DNA from: Gemmatimonadota bacterium
GTDB lineage: Bacteria; Latescibacterota; UBA2968; UBA8231
Length of the DNA stretch: 39,321 nt
NCBI GenBank assembly: GCA_009840005.1
Contig: VXOR01000049.1
Location: forward strand, 1-39,321
Direction of reading: 5' to 3'
Positions within the stretch are counted from its first letter, which is position 1; each line of letters opens with the position of its first letter. The notes under the pieces were generated by a model. The model did not search any database, had not been told where the DNA came from, and saw nothing but the letters and a program-made list of their open reading frames with translations. The position numbers and the translations under genes are program-made. Shown here one piece after another: positions 1 to 7,552 of this stretch.

Positions 1-2
1 GG

Positions 3-884
3 GCTGTTTTTTGGCTTTTCGATACAGTTCGCGTGGGGGTCGACGCCCCCTCTCCCCCCGCCGCCCGCGGGCGGCCCGCCGGGCGCGGGCCCCCCCCCCA
101 CTGCGGCGAGCTACCCGATCTGTCCCAAGTTAATTGCGACCGCGATGTGGTCTTTGCGTGGAACGGCACCACCTCCGGGGTGAAGGTGCCCGACGGCGAG
201 TGGATCGCCGCCGACCGCGCGGGTCTAATCATCTGCGACGCGACGTCCGCAGTCTTCGCCATGGAACTGCCGTGGGAAAAGCTCGATGTAGTAACCTACT
301 CTTGGCAAAAGGTCATGGGTGGCGAGGCCGCGCACGGAATGCTCATCCTTAATCCGCGTGCGGTCGAGCGGCTCCTCAGCTTCACGCCGCCTTGGCCCGT
401 ACCTAAGCTCTTTCGCATGACCCAAGGCGGCCAGCTCAACGAAGCCCTGTTCAAGGGCGACACCATCAACACGCCCTCCCTGCTGTGCGTGGAAGACGCG
501 CTCGACGGGCTGCGCTGGGCCGAAAGTATCGGCGGCTTGCCCGAACTCATGCGGCGCACGCAGGCCAACCTCGCGGTGCTAGAGCAGTGGGAAGCCGCAA
601 GCGAGTGGATCGCGTTTTTACCCGAGCGCCGAGAAATTCGCTCTAGCACGTCGATTTGCCTGCGGATTACCGATGCACAGTTTGCCGGTTTAACCGAGGA
701 AGACCAGCGGTCAAAGGTCAAAGCACTCGTCGCTAAGCTGGAGAACGAGGATGTCGCCTACGACATCAATGGCTACCGCGCCGCGCCCCCCGGTCTGCGG
801 ATCTGGGGCGGGGCGACGGTGGAAACCAGCAACATCGAGGCGTTAGTCCCGTGGCTGGATTGGGCGTGGACAGAGGGGACGTAA
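3..884 (+). CDS. serC: Phosphoserine aminotransferase, C-terminal part (5' truncated)
   Basis: Pyridoxal-phosphate enzyme of serine biosynthesis that converts 3-phosphohydroxypyruvate and glutamate to phosphoserine. From about base 106 the translation reads CGELPDL, then [29 protein letters not shown] (the PLP lysine lies in the SWQK segment) and KGDTINTPS, which match the SerC form typical of alphaproteobacteria and methanogens. The reading frame is open to the left edge, but codons before about base 106 give a Pro/Gly/Arg-rich stretch unlike the family. They come from a run of G and C homopolymers, so I suspect poor sequence at a contig end. The first ATG in frame (base 33) lies in this doubtful part and is not a credible start. 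The gene converges with the Uma2 gene with only two bases between the stop codons. The identity of the C-terminal part is secure. Confidence 0.85.
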   Translation, partial: AVFWLFDTVRVGVDAPSPPAARGRPAGRGPPPHCGELPDLSQVNCDRDVVFAWNGTTSGVKVPDGEWIAADRAGLIICDATSAVFAMELPWEKLDVVTYSWQKVMGGEAAHGMLILNPRAVERLLSFTPPWPVPKLFRMTQGGQLNEALFKGDTINTPSLLCVEDALDGLRWAESIGGLPELMRRTQANLAVLEQWEAASEWIAFLPERREIRSSTSICLRITDAQFAGLTEEDQRSKVKALVAKLENEDVAYDINGYRAAPPGLRIWGGATVETSNIEALVPWLDWAWTEGT

Positions 885-886
885 CG

Positions 887-1537
887 TCAGCCTAACAAAT
901 CAGCGGCGGCCAAGGAGAGCTGGGGAATCGTCGGCGAGGTGAGAGTAGCGTCGGCTGTGACTTCGACAGGCTTTTGGTACGCGCCGCCTTGGGGCCGGGC
1001 GTACACTTCGATGTGGCCTTTTTGCAGGTCGATCAGCCACACTTCGGGAAGGCCAGCCTGAGCGTAGAGGGGCAGCTTGACCTCGCGGTCGTAGTCGACC
1101 GACGTATCGGCGACTTCGATGGCGAGTAACACGTCGGACGCTACGGGGTGGGCGTCGGCGTAGAAGTCGGCGCGGGGACGGAGCAGCACTACATCCGGCT
1201 CCGGCTCGGAGTACGCGTCGAGAGCAATGGGGCTTTGCACTCGCACGATGAAGGCCTGTTCTAACTGACGATGCAATAAGCCGTTGAGCCGATCCACACA
1301 CGCGGCGTGGCGGCTGCCAATGGGACTCATGGCGACGATTTGCCCGGCGATGAGTTCAACGCGATCCTCCTCGGTGAGAATGGCTGCCTCGGCCATGCGG
1401 TAGTATTCGCCGACCGTGAAGGGACGTCTTCGAGCGGCGATAAGCTCAACGCGGTCCTCCTCGGTGAGAATGGCGGCTGCGACCATGCGATCGCACTTGC
1501 CGACCGTAAAGGCGCGGTTCTGTGGCTGTGTGGTCAT
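887..1537 (-). CDS. Uma2 family (PDDEXK-type) endonuclease with duplicated N-terminal segment
   Basis: Uma2/DUF820 proteins have a PDDEXK nuclease fold; their cellular role is poorly known and they are often multicopy in cyanobacteria and environmental genomes. The visible core is EPEPDVVLL, then LLAIEVADTS, REVKLPLYAQAGLPEVWLID, the usual acidic/Lys arrangement of the family. I chose the ATG at 1537 (MTTQPQ), which has an AGAGGG ribosome site, over the upstream frame opening at 1600. Length is 216 residues, a little over the usual 190, because residues around 8-36 are repeated at about 38-66: FTVGKCDRMVAAAILTEEDR versus FTVGEYYRMAEAAILTEEDR. The second copy carries the better match to the family N-terminus, so the first copy is the likely extra one. 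It lies downstream of the sulfatase gene, behind a hairpin terminator. Confidence 0.8.
   Translation of the reverse strand: MTTQPQNRAFTVGKCDRMVAAAILTEEDRVELIAARRRPFTVGEYYRMAEAAILTEEDRVELIAGQIVAMSPIGSRHAACVDRLNGLLHRQLEQAFIVRVQSPIALDAYSEPEPDVVLLRPRADFYADAHPVASDVLLAIEVADTSVDYDREVKLPLYAQAGLPEVWLIDLQKGHIEVYARPQGGAYQKPVEVTADATLTSPTIPQLSLAAADLLG
1346..1515. repeat. Tandem 90-bp imperfect duplication inside the Uma2 gene
   Basis: The segment gcgatcctcctcggtgagaa at 1361 recurs as gcggtcctcctcggtgagaa at 1451, a period of exactly 90 bp (30 codons). The similarity covers roughly 1346-1425 and 1436-1515. The in-frame period keeps the gene open and adds 30 residues to the N-terminus. Confidence 0.85.
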
Positions 1538-1551
1538 AGTGTATTTCCCTC

Positions 1552-1593
1552 TAAAATTGCGCCCACTCCTAGACAATATGGGAGCGGGCGCAA
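1552..1593 (-). terminator. Hairpin terminator after the sulfatase gene
   Basis: Inverted arms at 1557-1564 (ttgcgccc) and 1586-1593 (gggcgcaa), extended inward by ctcc/ggag after one mismatch, are followed on the minus strand by a short T run (1556-1553). It lies between the sulfatase stop (1616) and the Uma2 start (1537), so it would end or attenuate leftward transcription before Uma2. The T run is short. Confidence 0.55.
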
Positions 1594-1615
1594 CCTGCAC
1601 AAGAACACATCGCTG

Positions 1616-3016
1616 CTACTCTTTCTTTTTGTTACCCGCCTGCAATCTGTTTGCCGCGCCCACTGAGCCGATGTGCAGCGTATCGTACGCCTGCTGCGAA
1701 GTCTCGAACGGCCCCTCGTGCGTCTTCGCGCCGTGCCATTGCAAATTGGTGTACATCGGGTTGATCGCGCCCGTTTCCCGCTCGCGCTTGGCGATCCACG
1801 CCTCCATCCGCTCCTTCAGCGCGGCGACGATCCCCGGTTCCTTTTGGACCAAGTTTTCCAACTCCAGCGGATCGTTGACCAAGTTGTAGAGCTCGACTTC
1901 GGGCTTGAAGTGAAAATCCGGCTCCAGCGCGACGATCAGCTTCCACTCCGGGGTGCGCCAGCCGTGCTTGCGCATCCAAGTGCATTCGGTGATGTAGAAG
2001 TCCGAGTAGTTGGAGGCTTTCTCGCCCGCGACCAGCGGCAGTAGCGATTGGCCGTCGAAGGCAATGTCGGTGCGGATGTGGAGGAGTTCGAGGATGGTCG
2101 GCACCAAGTCTTGGTGCAAGGTGATACCAGAGACGCGCTCGCCAGCCGACAGCGCACCGGGTAGGCGGACAATCAGCGGCACGTACAGCGTGTTTTCGTA
2201 CATGCCGTGGTGATCGTACCAGCACTCGTGCTCGTACAGGGTCTCGCCGTGGTCGCCGTTGATGACGATTAAGGTATTGTCGCTCAAGCCCAGCTCTTCG
2301 ACTCGGGTGAGGATGCGCTGAATGCAGGCGTCCATATAGGCGATGGCACCGTCGTATTGGGCGTCCACGTAGTGGCGGTCGCGCACCCCAGGCGGCATCC
2401 AATCGGCAAAGAAGTCGCAGAAGGGCTTGAAGCTAAACACCGGCTCCATGCTCTCGTTTGTTGGGTCGAATTCATTGCCGCTGTAAAACATCCGCTCAAA
2501 GGGAGCTGGCGGTAGATACGGGGCGTGCGGATCCATGTGCCGCAAGAAGAGGAAAAACGGCTGCTCGGCCTGCGCCAGCCGTTCCAGTTCGGGAATGGCA
2601 ACTTGGTTGAGGTTTTCGGCCTTGGGACTGCGGCCTTCGGCAAACGAACCCCAGCTAGCATAGTCGAAATAGCGATCGAAACCGCGCGAACTGGGATTGC
2701 CGCTAAAGCCGACGCACGAGGTGTCGTAGCCGTTCTGGCGCAGGATTTCGGGGAGGGTGCGGATGCGCTCGGGCAAGCCACCTTGGTGGCGCAGGGCAAC
2801 GACGCTGGTGCCGAAGCAGTCGAGGCCGGTGAGCATAGAGGCGTAGGCCGAGGTGGTGGGTATGTGGGCCGAGTAGTTGCGCTCAAAGAGCACGGCGTCG
2901 GCGGCAAAGCGGTCGATGTGGGGCGTGGTCTGGCGGTCGTAGCCATAACAGCTCATGTGATCGGCGCGCAGGCTGTCGATGCCGAAGAGAATGACGTTGG
3001 GCTTTTTAGCTGGCAT
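1616..3016 (-). CDS. Sulfatase-fold hydrolase (alkaline phosphatase superfamily), non-canonical nucleophile
   Basis: A 466-residue sulfatase-like enzyme. Metal-site features are present: GIDSLRADHMSCYGY near residue 12, HMDPHAPYLPP in the middle, and INGDHGETLYEH, a typical second metal-binding segment. No signal peptide is seen, so it is probably cytoplasmic. Known sulfatases carry a CxPSR or SxPSR motif whose Cys/Ser becomes formylglycine. Here the aligned segment, just before SMLTG, reads TTSAY (residues 54-58), so Cys/Ser, Pro and Arg are all absent and Thr54 takes the nucleophile position. The fold is certain. The reaction may be phosphoester or phosphonate hydrolysis rather than sulfate ester hydrolysis. 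An AGAGGAT ribosome site precedes the ATG, and the gene follows the VOC gene by 42 bases in a likely operon. Confidence 0.8.
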   Translation of the reverse strand: MPAKKPNVILFGIDSLRADHMSCYGYDRQTTPHIDRFAADAVLFERNYSAHIPTTSAYASMLTGLDCFGTSVVALRHQGGLPERIRTLPEILRQNGYDTSCVGFSGNPSSRGFDRYFDYASWGSFAEGRSPKAENLNQVAIPELERLAQAEQPFFLFLRHMDPHAPYLPPAPFERMFYSGNEFDPTNESMEPVFSFKPFCDFFADWMPPGVRDRHYVDAQYDGAIAYMDACIQRILTRVEELGLSDNTLIVINGDHGETLYEHECWYDHHGMYENTLYVPLIVRLPGALSAGERVSGITLHQDLVPTILELLHIRTDIAFDGQSLLPLVAGEKASNYSDFYITECTWMRKHGWRTPEWKLIVALEPDFHFKPEVELYNLVNDPLELENLVQKEPGIVAALKERMEAWIAKRERETGAINPMYTNLQWHGAKTHEGPFETSQQAYDTLHIGSVGAANRLQAGNKKKE

Positions 3017-3058
3017 TAGATCCTCTCGATTCGGGGTAAGGATTGGGGGATAGTCGGG

Positions 3059-3472
3059 CTATTTGAGGACCGCACCAGGCCATTGATCGTCGCTGGCCGT
3101 CACATCTACGGTAATGCCGTCTGGGTCTTCGACCTTGAAGGCCCCTTCTTGGATATTGTGGACATCAATCGGCTCTTTGCCGCCCAAGCCGTCGGAAAAA
3201 ATCTCGTAACCCATGTCCAATAGGCGGCGACCGGTCTCCTCGAGGTCGGACACCCGCACGCCGATGTGCAGATAGTCGAGCATCCCACTGACGTGGGACG
3301 GACGGTCCGGGCCGTTGTGCTGGAAAACCCGGAAGTTGTGGTGGCCATCGCTGAGGTCGTAGCAACTCCCGTGGGTCGAGACCACGGGCAGGCCGAGGCC
3401 GTCGCGCCAAAAGCGGATGGTTTTTTCGAGGTCCGTGGCTCGGACGCCAATGTGGACGAGTACCGTACTCAT
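3059..3472 (-). CDS. VOC superfamily protein (glyoxalase/dioxygenase-like)
   Basis: A 137-residue vicinal-oxygen-chelate protein with two beta-alpha-beta-beta-beta halves. The first half begins LVHIGVRATDLEKTIRFWRD and the second YLHIGVRVSDLEETGRRLLD. The His in each HIGVR strand and the acidic residue near the C-terminus of the second module (VEDPDGITVDV) are the usual metal ligands. The ATG at 3472 is preceded by AAAGGAG at good spacing. Substrate cannot be told: members include glyoxalase I, methylmalonyl-CoA epimerase and extradiol dioxygenases. It is the first gene of a leftward unit with the sulfatase-fold gene. Confidence 0.8.
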   Translation of the reverse strand: MSTVLVHIGVRATDLEKTIRFWRDGLGLPVVSTHGSCYDLSDGHHNFRVFQHNGPDRPSHVSGMLDYLHIGVRVSDLEETGRRLLDMGYEIFSDGLGGKEPIDVHNIQEGAFKVEDPDGITVDVTASDDQWPGAVLK

Positions 3473-3818
3473 GGCATTTCTCCTTTCTCGTAGGCTCATA
3501 GCCGTTGTGCCATTAGTGCCCATAATCTAACAAACGAAGCACGGCACGGCACTACCGAGTTTTCAGACCGGGATACTCTTAGTCTTATCATATCTTAATG
3601 GAAATTTATTAAACTGGAAAAGTTTTTTTATATCAATAAGTTATTGTTTTTTGGCCAGATGGGAAATCCCCCGTAAAATGAGGCAGAAAAAGGGAGCAAA
3701 TTTCTTGACTTATACACAAATGTTTACTATCTTTTTGTGCAGGTAATCGAAATAAAAAGGGCCTTTTTTGCGTTGGAAAACCGAACACCACGGACCTCAT
3801 CGCAAGGAGCAAAACCAC
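3473..3818. other. Intergenic region between divergent units
   Basis: About 345 bases without a convincing gene. The right half is unusually AT-rich for this window (A and T tracts between 3590 and 3660, then 3690-3735) and holds the sigma-70-like promoter at 3705-3733. I found no convincing promoter for the leftward VOC gene and no stable hairpin. Confidence 0.5.
3705..3733 (+). promoter_or_regulatory. Sigma-70-like promoter of the small-ORF/SSB unit
   Basis: TTGACT at 3705-3710, a 17-base spacer, and TATCTT at 3728-3733 in an AT-rich region. This is close to the housekeeping consensus with optimal spacing. It sits about 85 bases before the first small ORF. Confidence 0.6.
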
Positions 3819-3902
3819 ATGCGACGCGAGATCATCAGCCAGGGCCTGATGTACGCCCTCGTCAGCCTCTTTGTATTCGCGGTGAAACCACTTCTCAACT
3901 AA
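3819..3902 (+). CDS. Tiny membrane protein, 27 residues
   Basis: Short ORF reading MRREIISQGLM, then YALVSLFVFAVKPLLN. It has a basic N-terminus followed by one hydrophobic helix of about 15 residues, so it is probably a single-pass inner-membrane microprotein. AAGGAG lies nine bases before the ATG, and the ORF follows a good promoter. I recognise no family. The case for it being real is the strong ribosome site, the promoter, and its place at the head of a run of similarly spaced genes ending in ssb. Confidence 0.5.
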   Translation: MRREIISQGLMYALVSLFVFAVKPLLN

Positions 3903-3930
3903 TAGCCGCTGGCCACAGGAGAGCAGAGCA

Positions 3931-4074
3931 ATGAACCCGATTTTTGCATTTCACGCCTTGAGCGAACTGAGCAAAAACAAGCGCACCCAGCGCCAAGTGA
4001 GCCGACTGGGGCCGCTATGCACAGGAGCAATCTTCGTCGTCTGGAGCTTTCCCGTTTTCCGCTATCTCACCTAA
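3931..4074 (+). CDS. Small protein with C-terminal hydrophobic segment, 47 residues
   Basis: Starts MNPIFAFHALSELSKNKRTQ, then a basic, polar middle, and ends in a hydrophobic stretch around TGAIFVVWSFPVF. It probably has one membrane helix with a basic cytoplasmic N-terminal half. AGGAG stands about nine bases before the ATG. It begins 28 bases after the 27-residue ORF. No family recognised, and it could be a non-coding spacer, but the ribosome site and the placement in the unit favour a gene. Confidence 0.5.
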   Translation: MNPIFAFHALSELSKNKRTQRQVSRLGPLCTGAIFVVWSFPVFRYLT

Positions 4075-4121
4075 CCTTCGGCTGAGTTCAGGTCGAAGCC
4101 TTGCCCAAAAAGGAGAAATTC

Positions 4122-4331
4122 ATGCCGCCTATCGCCAAAGACCGCATCGAGCGCGCCGCGCGGATCTATGCCAGCAATCACGACGCCGGCTCGGCCTTGG
4201 GCATTGCCCCAGGCAGCTTCAGCCGCCTCTGTCGCCGCTACGGCATCGAGACGCCCCAAGCGCGCAAGCGCCGTCAGCGCAGCGAGTGGACGCAGGATCA
4301 CTTCAGCCTGCACAACCGAGAGGAGCAGTAA
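4122..4331 (+). CDS. Small HTH-like DNA-binding protein, 69 residues
   Basis: The start at 4122 (MPPIAK) is chosen because AAGGAG lies six bases upstream; an in-frame ATG at 4101 lies before this ribosome site. The core [20 protein letters not shown] followed by [19 protein letters not shown] reads as a helix-turn-helix: helix, turn at GIAPGS, recognition helix [10 protein letters not shown] basic tail (QARKRRQRS) follows. It resembles Fis/resolvase-type HTH segments more than any named family. The stop codon overlaps the spacing to ssb (two bases apart), so translation is probably coupled. It may regulate the unit or help SSB at DNA. Confidence 0.6.
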   Translation: MPPIAKDRIERAARIYASNHDAGSALGIAPGSFSRLCRRYGIETPQARKRRQRSEWTQDHFSLHNREEQ

Positions 4332-4332
4332 T

Positions 4333-4758
4333 ATGTCAAGTCTCAACAAAGTCTTACTCATCGGCAACTTAGGGTCCGATCCCGAGACCCGCTTTACCCC
4401 CAGCGGTGCTCAGGTCGCCAATTTCAGCTTGGCCACCAGCGAGTCATGGAACGACAAGGACGGGCAGCGCCAAGAGCGCACCGAATGGCACCGCATCGTC
4501 TTGTGGAGGCGTCTCGCCGAAATCGCTGGTCAGTACCTAAAAAAGGGCAGCAAGGTCTATATCGAGGGCAAGCTGCAAACGCGCTCTTGGGAAGATCAGC
4601 AGGGGCAGAAGCGCCAGACCACCGAAATCGTCGCCAACACCATGAAAATGCTCGGCGCAGAGCGAGTTGCCGAAGCTGCCGAGGCCGCTGAAAGCAACGG
4701 CCATGCACTCGCCGCCGCCCCTGCGGCCGGTCCCAACCACGACGACCTCCCCTTTTAA
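4333..4758 (+). CDS. ssb: Single-stranded DNA-binding protein
   Basis: A 141-residue SSB. The OB-fold starts [20 protein letters not shown] and continues with [20 protein letters not shown] and [19 protein letters not shown], all family hallmarks. A short linker ends in the acidic tip DDLPF, the tail that binds partner repair and replication proteins. The true start is the ATG at 4333, preceded by GAGGAG; the frame is open further upstream, but that stretch is a shadow of the HTH gene. A strong hairpin terminator follows. SSB protects single-stranded DNA in replication, repair and recombination. Its position at the end of a unit of tiny ORFs, not next to rpsF/rpsR or uvrA, suggests it may not be the main chromosomal copy. 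Confidence 0.93.
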   Translation: MSSLNKVLLIGNLGSDPETRFTPSGAQVANFSLATSESWNDKDGQRQERTEWHRIVLWRRLAEIAGQYLKKGSKVYIEGKLQTRSWEDQQGQKRQTTEIVANTMKMLGAERVAEAAEAAESNGHALAAAPAAGPNHDDLPF

Positions 4759-4806
4759 CCCTTCCACCCTTCCGCCGGGTTGACGCTCGGACGAGATGTA
4801 TTAGCT

Positions 4807-4850
4807 TGGTCGCGGTCCGCAAAGGATGCGCGGCCATTTTTTATTCTTTA
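4807..4850 (+). terminator. Rho-independent terminator after ssb / before rraA-like gene
   Basis: Stem tggtcgcg (4807-4814) with cgcggcca (4829-4836), eight pairs including one G-T, then TTTTTTATTCTTT. It ends only 15 bases before the rraA-like start codon, so it could also act as an attenuator in that gene's leader. Confidence 0.75.
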
Positions 4851-4864
4851 TCCAAGGAGCGATC

Positions 4865-5701
4865 ATGGCGTTTGAACTCAACGCGCCGAGCAAAATAAAA
4901 AGCATAACGAGCGCGTATTCAGGCCCGCGCTTTCGCGACGGGCGGCCCAAAGTCGATGACGATGTCGTCGAGCGGATGAAGCGGGTGACCATTGAGGAAG
5001 CCTGGGGTGTGCTGATGGGCAAGGGGCATTCGTTTCAGTTCGAAGGTGACTGGATCAACCTGCATCCAAATCGCGTATTAGTCGGCCGCGCGGTAACGGC
5101 CCGCTACATCCCGCACCGGCCCGACTTCAACGATGTCGTGCAGGCCGAAGGCGAGCAGCACGGGCGGATCGGCGGCCAGAATAGCTGGGTCATCGACACC
5201 TTGGTCGCCAACGACGTATTGATCGTCGATCTGTTCGGCAAGGTGCTGCGCGGGACCTTTATCGGCGACAATCTCGGCACGGCGATCGCGGCCAACACCG
5301 GCGGTACGGGCCTAGTCGTCGATGGCGGCATCCGCGACGATCACCGCGTGCGCCAGTTGCCGATCAACGTGCTCTGCAAGGGGCTGCATCCCTCGGCCAT
5401 CGGCGAAGTGACCATGGCCGAGATCAACGGTCCGGTGCGGGTAGGTGAGGCGACCTGTATGCCGGGCGATATCGTGTTGGCGACCCCCACGGGCGTGATT
5501 TTCGTGCCGCCGCAATACGCCCGCGAGGTCGTAGAGTCATCCGAAAACACCCGCCTGCGCGACTATTGGGGCAAAAAGAGCATTGCCGATGGCCGCTACA
5601 CGCCCGGGGAAGTGGATCGCAAGTGGTCGCCTAAGATGGACAAAGAATTCGCCAAGTGGAAGAAAACGGCTGACATAGAGGCTATTTTTGCCGAATTATA
5701 A
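4865..5701 (+). CDS. RraA-like family protein (HMG aldolase/oxaloacetate decarboxylase fold)
   Basis: A 278-residue protein of the RraA/4-hydroxy-4-methyl-2-oxoglutarate aldolase family. The core site is visible as FIGDNLGTAIAANTGGTGLV followed by VDGGIRDDHRV, where the Asp of GDN and the Arg-Asp pair bind metal and substrate. Classical RraA is about 160 residues; this longer form has an N-terminal extension with an ERMKRVTIEEAWGVL helix and a C-terminal tail rich in Lys and Trp (DRKWSPKMDKEF). Long forms are common in sugar-acid and aromatic catabolism loci, so an aldolase or decarboxylase role is likelier than RNase E regulation. The start at 4865 has AAGGAGC six bases upstream. The gene is convergent with the binding-protein gene. 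Confidence 0.8.
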   Translation: MAFELNAPSKIKSITSAYSGPRFRDGRPKVDDDVVERMKRVTIEEAWGVLMGKGHSFQFEGDWINLHPNRVLVGRAVTARYIPHRPDFNDVVQAEGEQHGRIGGQNSWVIDTLVANDVLIVDLFGKVLRGTFIGDNLGTAIAANTGGTGLVVDGGIRDDHRVRQLPINVLCKGLHPSAIGEVTMAEINGPVRVGEATCMPGDIVLATPTGVIFVPPQYAREVVESSENTRLRDYWGKKSIADGRYTPGEVDRKWSPKMDKEFAKWKKTADIEAIFAEL

Positions 5702-5733
5702 AAAACGGGCCGCGGCAAAGACGCCCCGGCCCG
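5699..5733 (-). terminator. Hairpin terminator for the binding-protein operon
   Basis: Arms 5706-5716 and 5723-5733 form an 11-pair stem (one C-C mismatch) with a six-base loop. On the minus strand it is followed by CGTTTTTTA, so it would stop leftward transcription just after the solute-binding protein gene. Confidence 0.7.
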
Positions 5734-5756
5734 CTATCAAACAACTTTTCCCGCTG

Positions 5757-6836
5757 CTAGCGCGCCAGCCAAGCGCTGAAGCGCTCGTTCATCTCGTCCA
5801 TGTTGTCGCTCCACCAGCGCCAGTCATTGTTCAGTGCGCCTGCCGCGTTGGCTGGGTACGTCGGCATGTGCGGGGCCATTTCCTCGCCGGTCTCGGCGTG
5901 GACCGAGATCAGCTCCATGCCCGAGCGCCGCGCCGGTGCATAGGCGATGTAGTGGCCCACGCCGGCCATGGACGACGGCCGCGCCGCAAAGGCGAGGAAT
6001 TTGCGCGCGGCCTCTAAATTCGGCGCACCCGCCGCGATTACGAGCTGGCCCGTGTCTAGCACCTGACCGTCCCAGACGATGGTAAACGGCTGCTTTTCCA
6101 AGATCTGTGCGTTGAAGATGCGCCCATTATACGCCGTGGTCATCACCACTTCGCCATCGGCGAGCATCTGCGGCGGCTGCGCACCGGCCTCCCACCAAAC
6201 CACCTGATCCTTGATGGTGTCGAGCTTGCGGAATGCGCGCTCGACTCCTTCGGGCGTGTCGAGCGTGGCGTACACCTCGTCCCGAGGCACTCCGTCGGCC
6301 ATCAAGGCAAACTCCAAGTTTGCGATCGGCACGCGCCGCATCCCGCGCCGGCCTGGGAACGCCTCAAGGTCAAAAAAATCGGCGATGGTCTCTGGTTTGC
6401 GCTCCTCAAAATGCTCCGCGTGGTACGCATAGACGGTCGAGTAGAACAACGTACCAACGCCGCACTCGCCCATAGTTTCTGAGTAAAAGTCGTCCTCGGG
6501 CGCTTCGCCATTCGTCCCGGGAGGCATCTCAAAGTCCAGCACTTCGAGGAGGCCCTCGTCGCAGCCGGTCATGGCATCGGCGAGCTCCATGTCTATCACG
6601 TCCCAATGCACGGCCCCTGCATCCACTTGGGCGCGCAATTGGGCGAGGCCGCCGTTGTAGTCCTCCAAGCGAACTTCAATGCCCGTCTCTTCCGTGAATG
6701 CCTCGTGATAGCCTTTTACGCAGGCGCGCGCATACGAACCGCCCCAAGACACTACAGTCAGGGATTCCGCGTTGGCCACCGCGCACCACATCAGCGCGGC
6801 CAATGCACCCACCCCAACCAGCCTAGTTAAATTCAT
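5757..6836 (-). CDS. Extracellular solute-binding protein (polyamine/spermidine type)
   Basis: A 359-residue periplasmic ABC-transport binding protein. The signal peptide ends ...MWCAVANA before the mature start ESLTVVSWGGSYARACVKGY, which is typical of the PotD/PotF and related family-1 binding proteins. Later segments HWDVIDMELADAM, YNGRIFNAQ and the late NNDWRWW tail fit the two-lobe fold. No permease or ATPase gene is adjacent, so it is an orphan here and must work with a distant transporter, or do something else. Its start is five bases after the peroxiredoxin stop, so the two are probably one transcript. A terminator hairpin follows. Ligand is not certain; polyamines or small carboxylates are possible. 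Confidence 0.85.
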   Translation of the reverse strand: MNLTRLVGVGALAALMWCAVANAESLTVVSWGGSYARACVKGYHEAFTEETGIEVRLEDYNGGLAQLRAQVDAGAVHWDVIDMELADAMTGCDEGLLEVLDFEMPPGTNGEAPEDDFYSETMGECGVGTLFYSTVYAYHAEHFEERKPETIADFFDLEAFPGRRGMRRVPIANLEFALMADGVPRDEVYATLDTPEGVERAFRKLDTIKDQVVWWEAGAQPPQMLADGEVVMTTAYNGRIFNAQILEKQPFTIVWDGQVLDTGQLVIAAGAPNLEAARKFLAFAARPSSMAGVGHYIAYAPARRSGMELISVHAETGEEMAPHMPTYPANAAGALNNDWRWWSDNMDEMNERFSAWLAR

Positions 6837-6841
6837 ACCGC

Positions 6842-7477
6842 TTACTTATTGGGCTGGGGCGTAACGCGCAGGTAGGGCTTAACTGCCGTAAAGCCTTGGG
6901 GGAATTTCTCGGTAGCTTCCTCGTCCGAGAGGGCCGGCACCACGATGCAGTCATCGCCGTCTTGCCAGTTGGCCGGGGTGGCGACCGAGTAGTTGGCCGT
7001 CAGTTGCAGCGAGTCAATCACGCGCAAAATTTCGTCGAAGTTGCGACCGGTCGAGGCCGGGTACGTCAGCGTCAGCTTGACCTTTTTGTCCGGGCCGATG
7101 ACGAAAACCGAGCGCACGGTCATATTGTCGAGCGCGTTGGGGTGGATCATGTCGTAGAGCTCGGCGACCTTGCGGTCGGGATCGGCGATCAGCGGGAAGG
7201 CGAGATTGGCGTTTTGGGTCTCGTTGATGTCGGAGATCCAGCCTTCGTGATCGTCAACCGAGTTGACGCTCAAGGCAATGATCTTGACGCCGCGCTTTTT
7301 GAACTCCTCTTCGATATTGGCCACTACACCCAACTCTGTGGTGCAGACCGGGGTGAAGTCGGCGGGATGGGAAAAGAGCACCCCCCAAGAGTCGCCGAGC
7401 CACTCGTGAAAATTGATTGGACCCGCGGTGGTTTCCGCGCTAAAATCCGGGGCTTCGTCGCCGAGTCGGACAGCCAT
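6842..7477 (-). CDS. 1-Cys peroxiredoxin (Prx6-type)
   Basis: A 211-residue thiol peroxidase. The active-site segment is SHPADFTPVCTTELG, with peroxidatic Cys45 and the conserved Pro38 and Thr42. The partner Arg is in NMTVRSVFVIGPDKK. The long C-terminal region (YPASTGRNFDEILRVIDSLQ, then TPANWQDGDDCIVVP) marks the Prx6/AhpC-TSA C-terminal subgroup. Visible cysteines are Cys45 and one in GDDCIV, so the resolving thiol, if any, is the second one, where it is seen in several archaeal-type members. It detoxifies peroxides in the cytoplasm. AAGGAG precedes the ATG. It is the first gene of the unit with the binding protein. Confidence 0.9.
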   Translation of the reverse strand: MAVRLGDEAPDFSAETTAGPINFHEWLGDSWGVLFSHPADFTPVCTTELGVVANIEEEFKKRGVKIIALSVNSVDDHEGWISDINETQNANLAFPLIADPDRKVAELYDMIHPNALDNMTVRSVFVIGPDKKVKLTLTYPASTGRNFDEILRVIDSLQLTANYSVATPANWQDGDDCIVVPALSDEEATEKFPQGFTAVKPYLRVTPQPNK

Positions 7478-7552
7478 GATGGTTCTCCTTTTTCCTACTT
7501 GTGAAAGGGTTTGCGAACAAGCATTTAAATATCAAGGTACGCCTAGCGGTCG

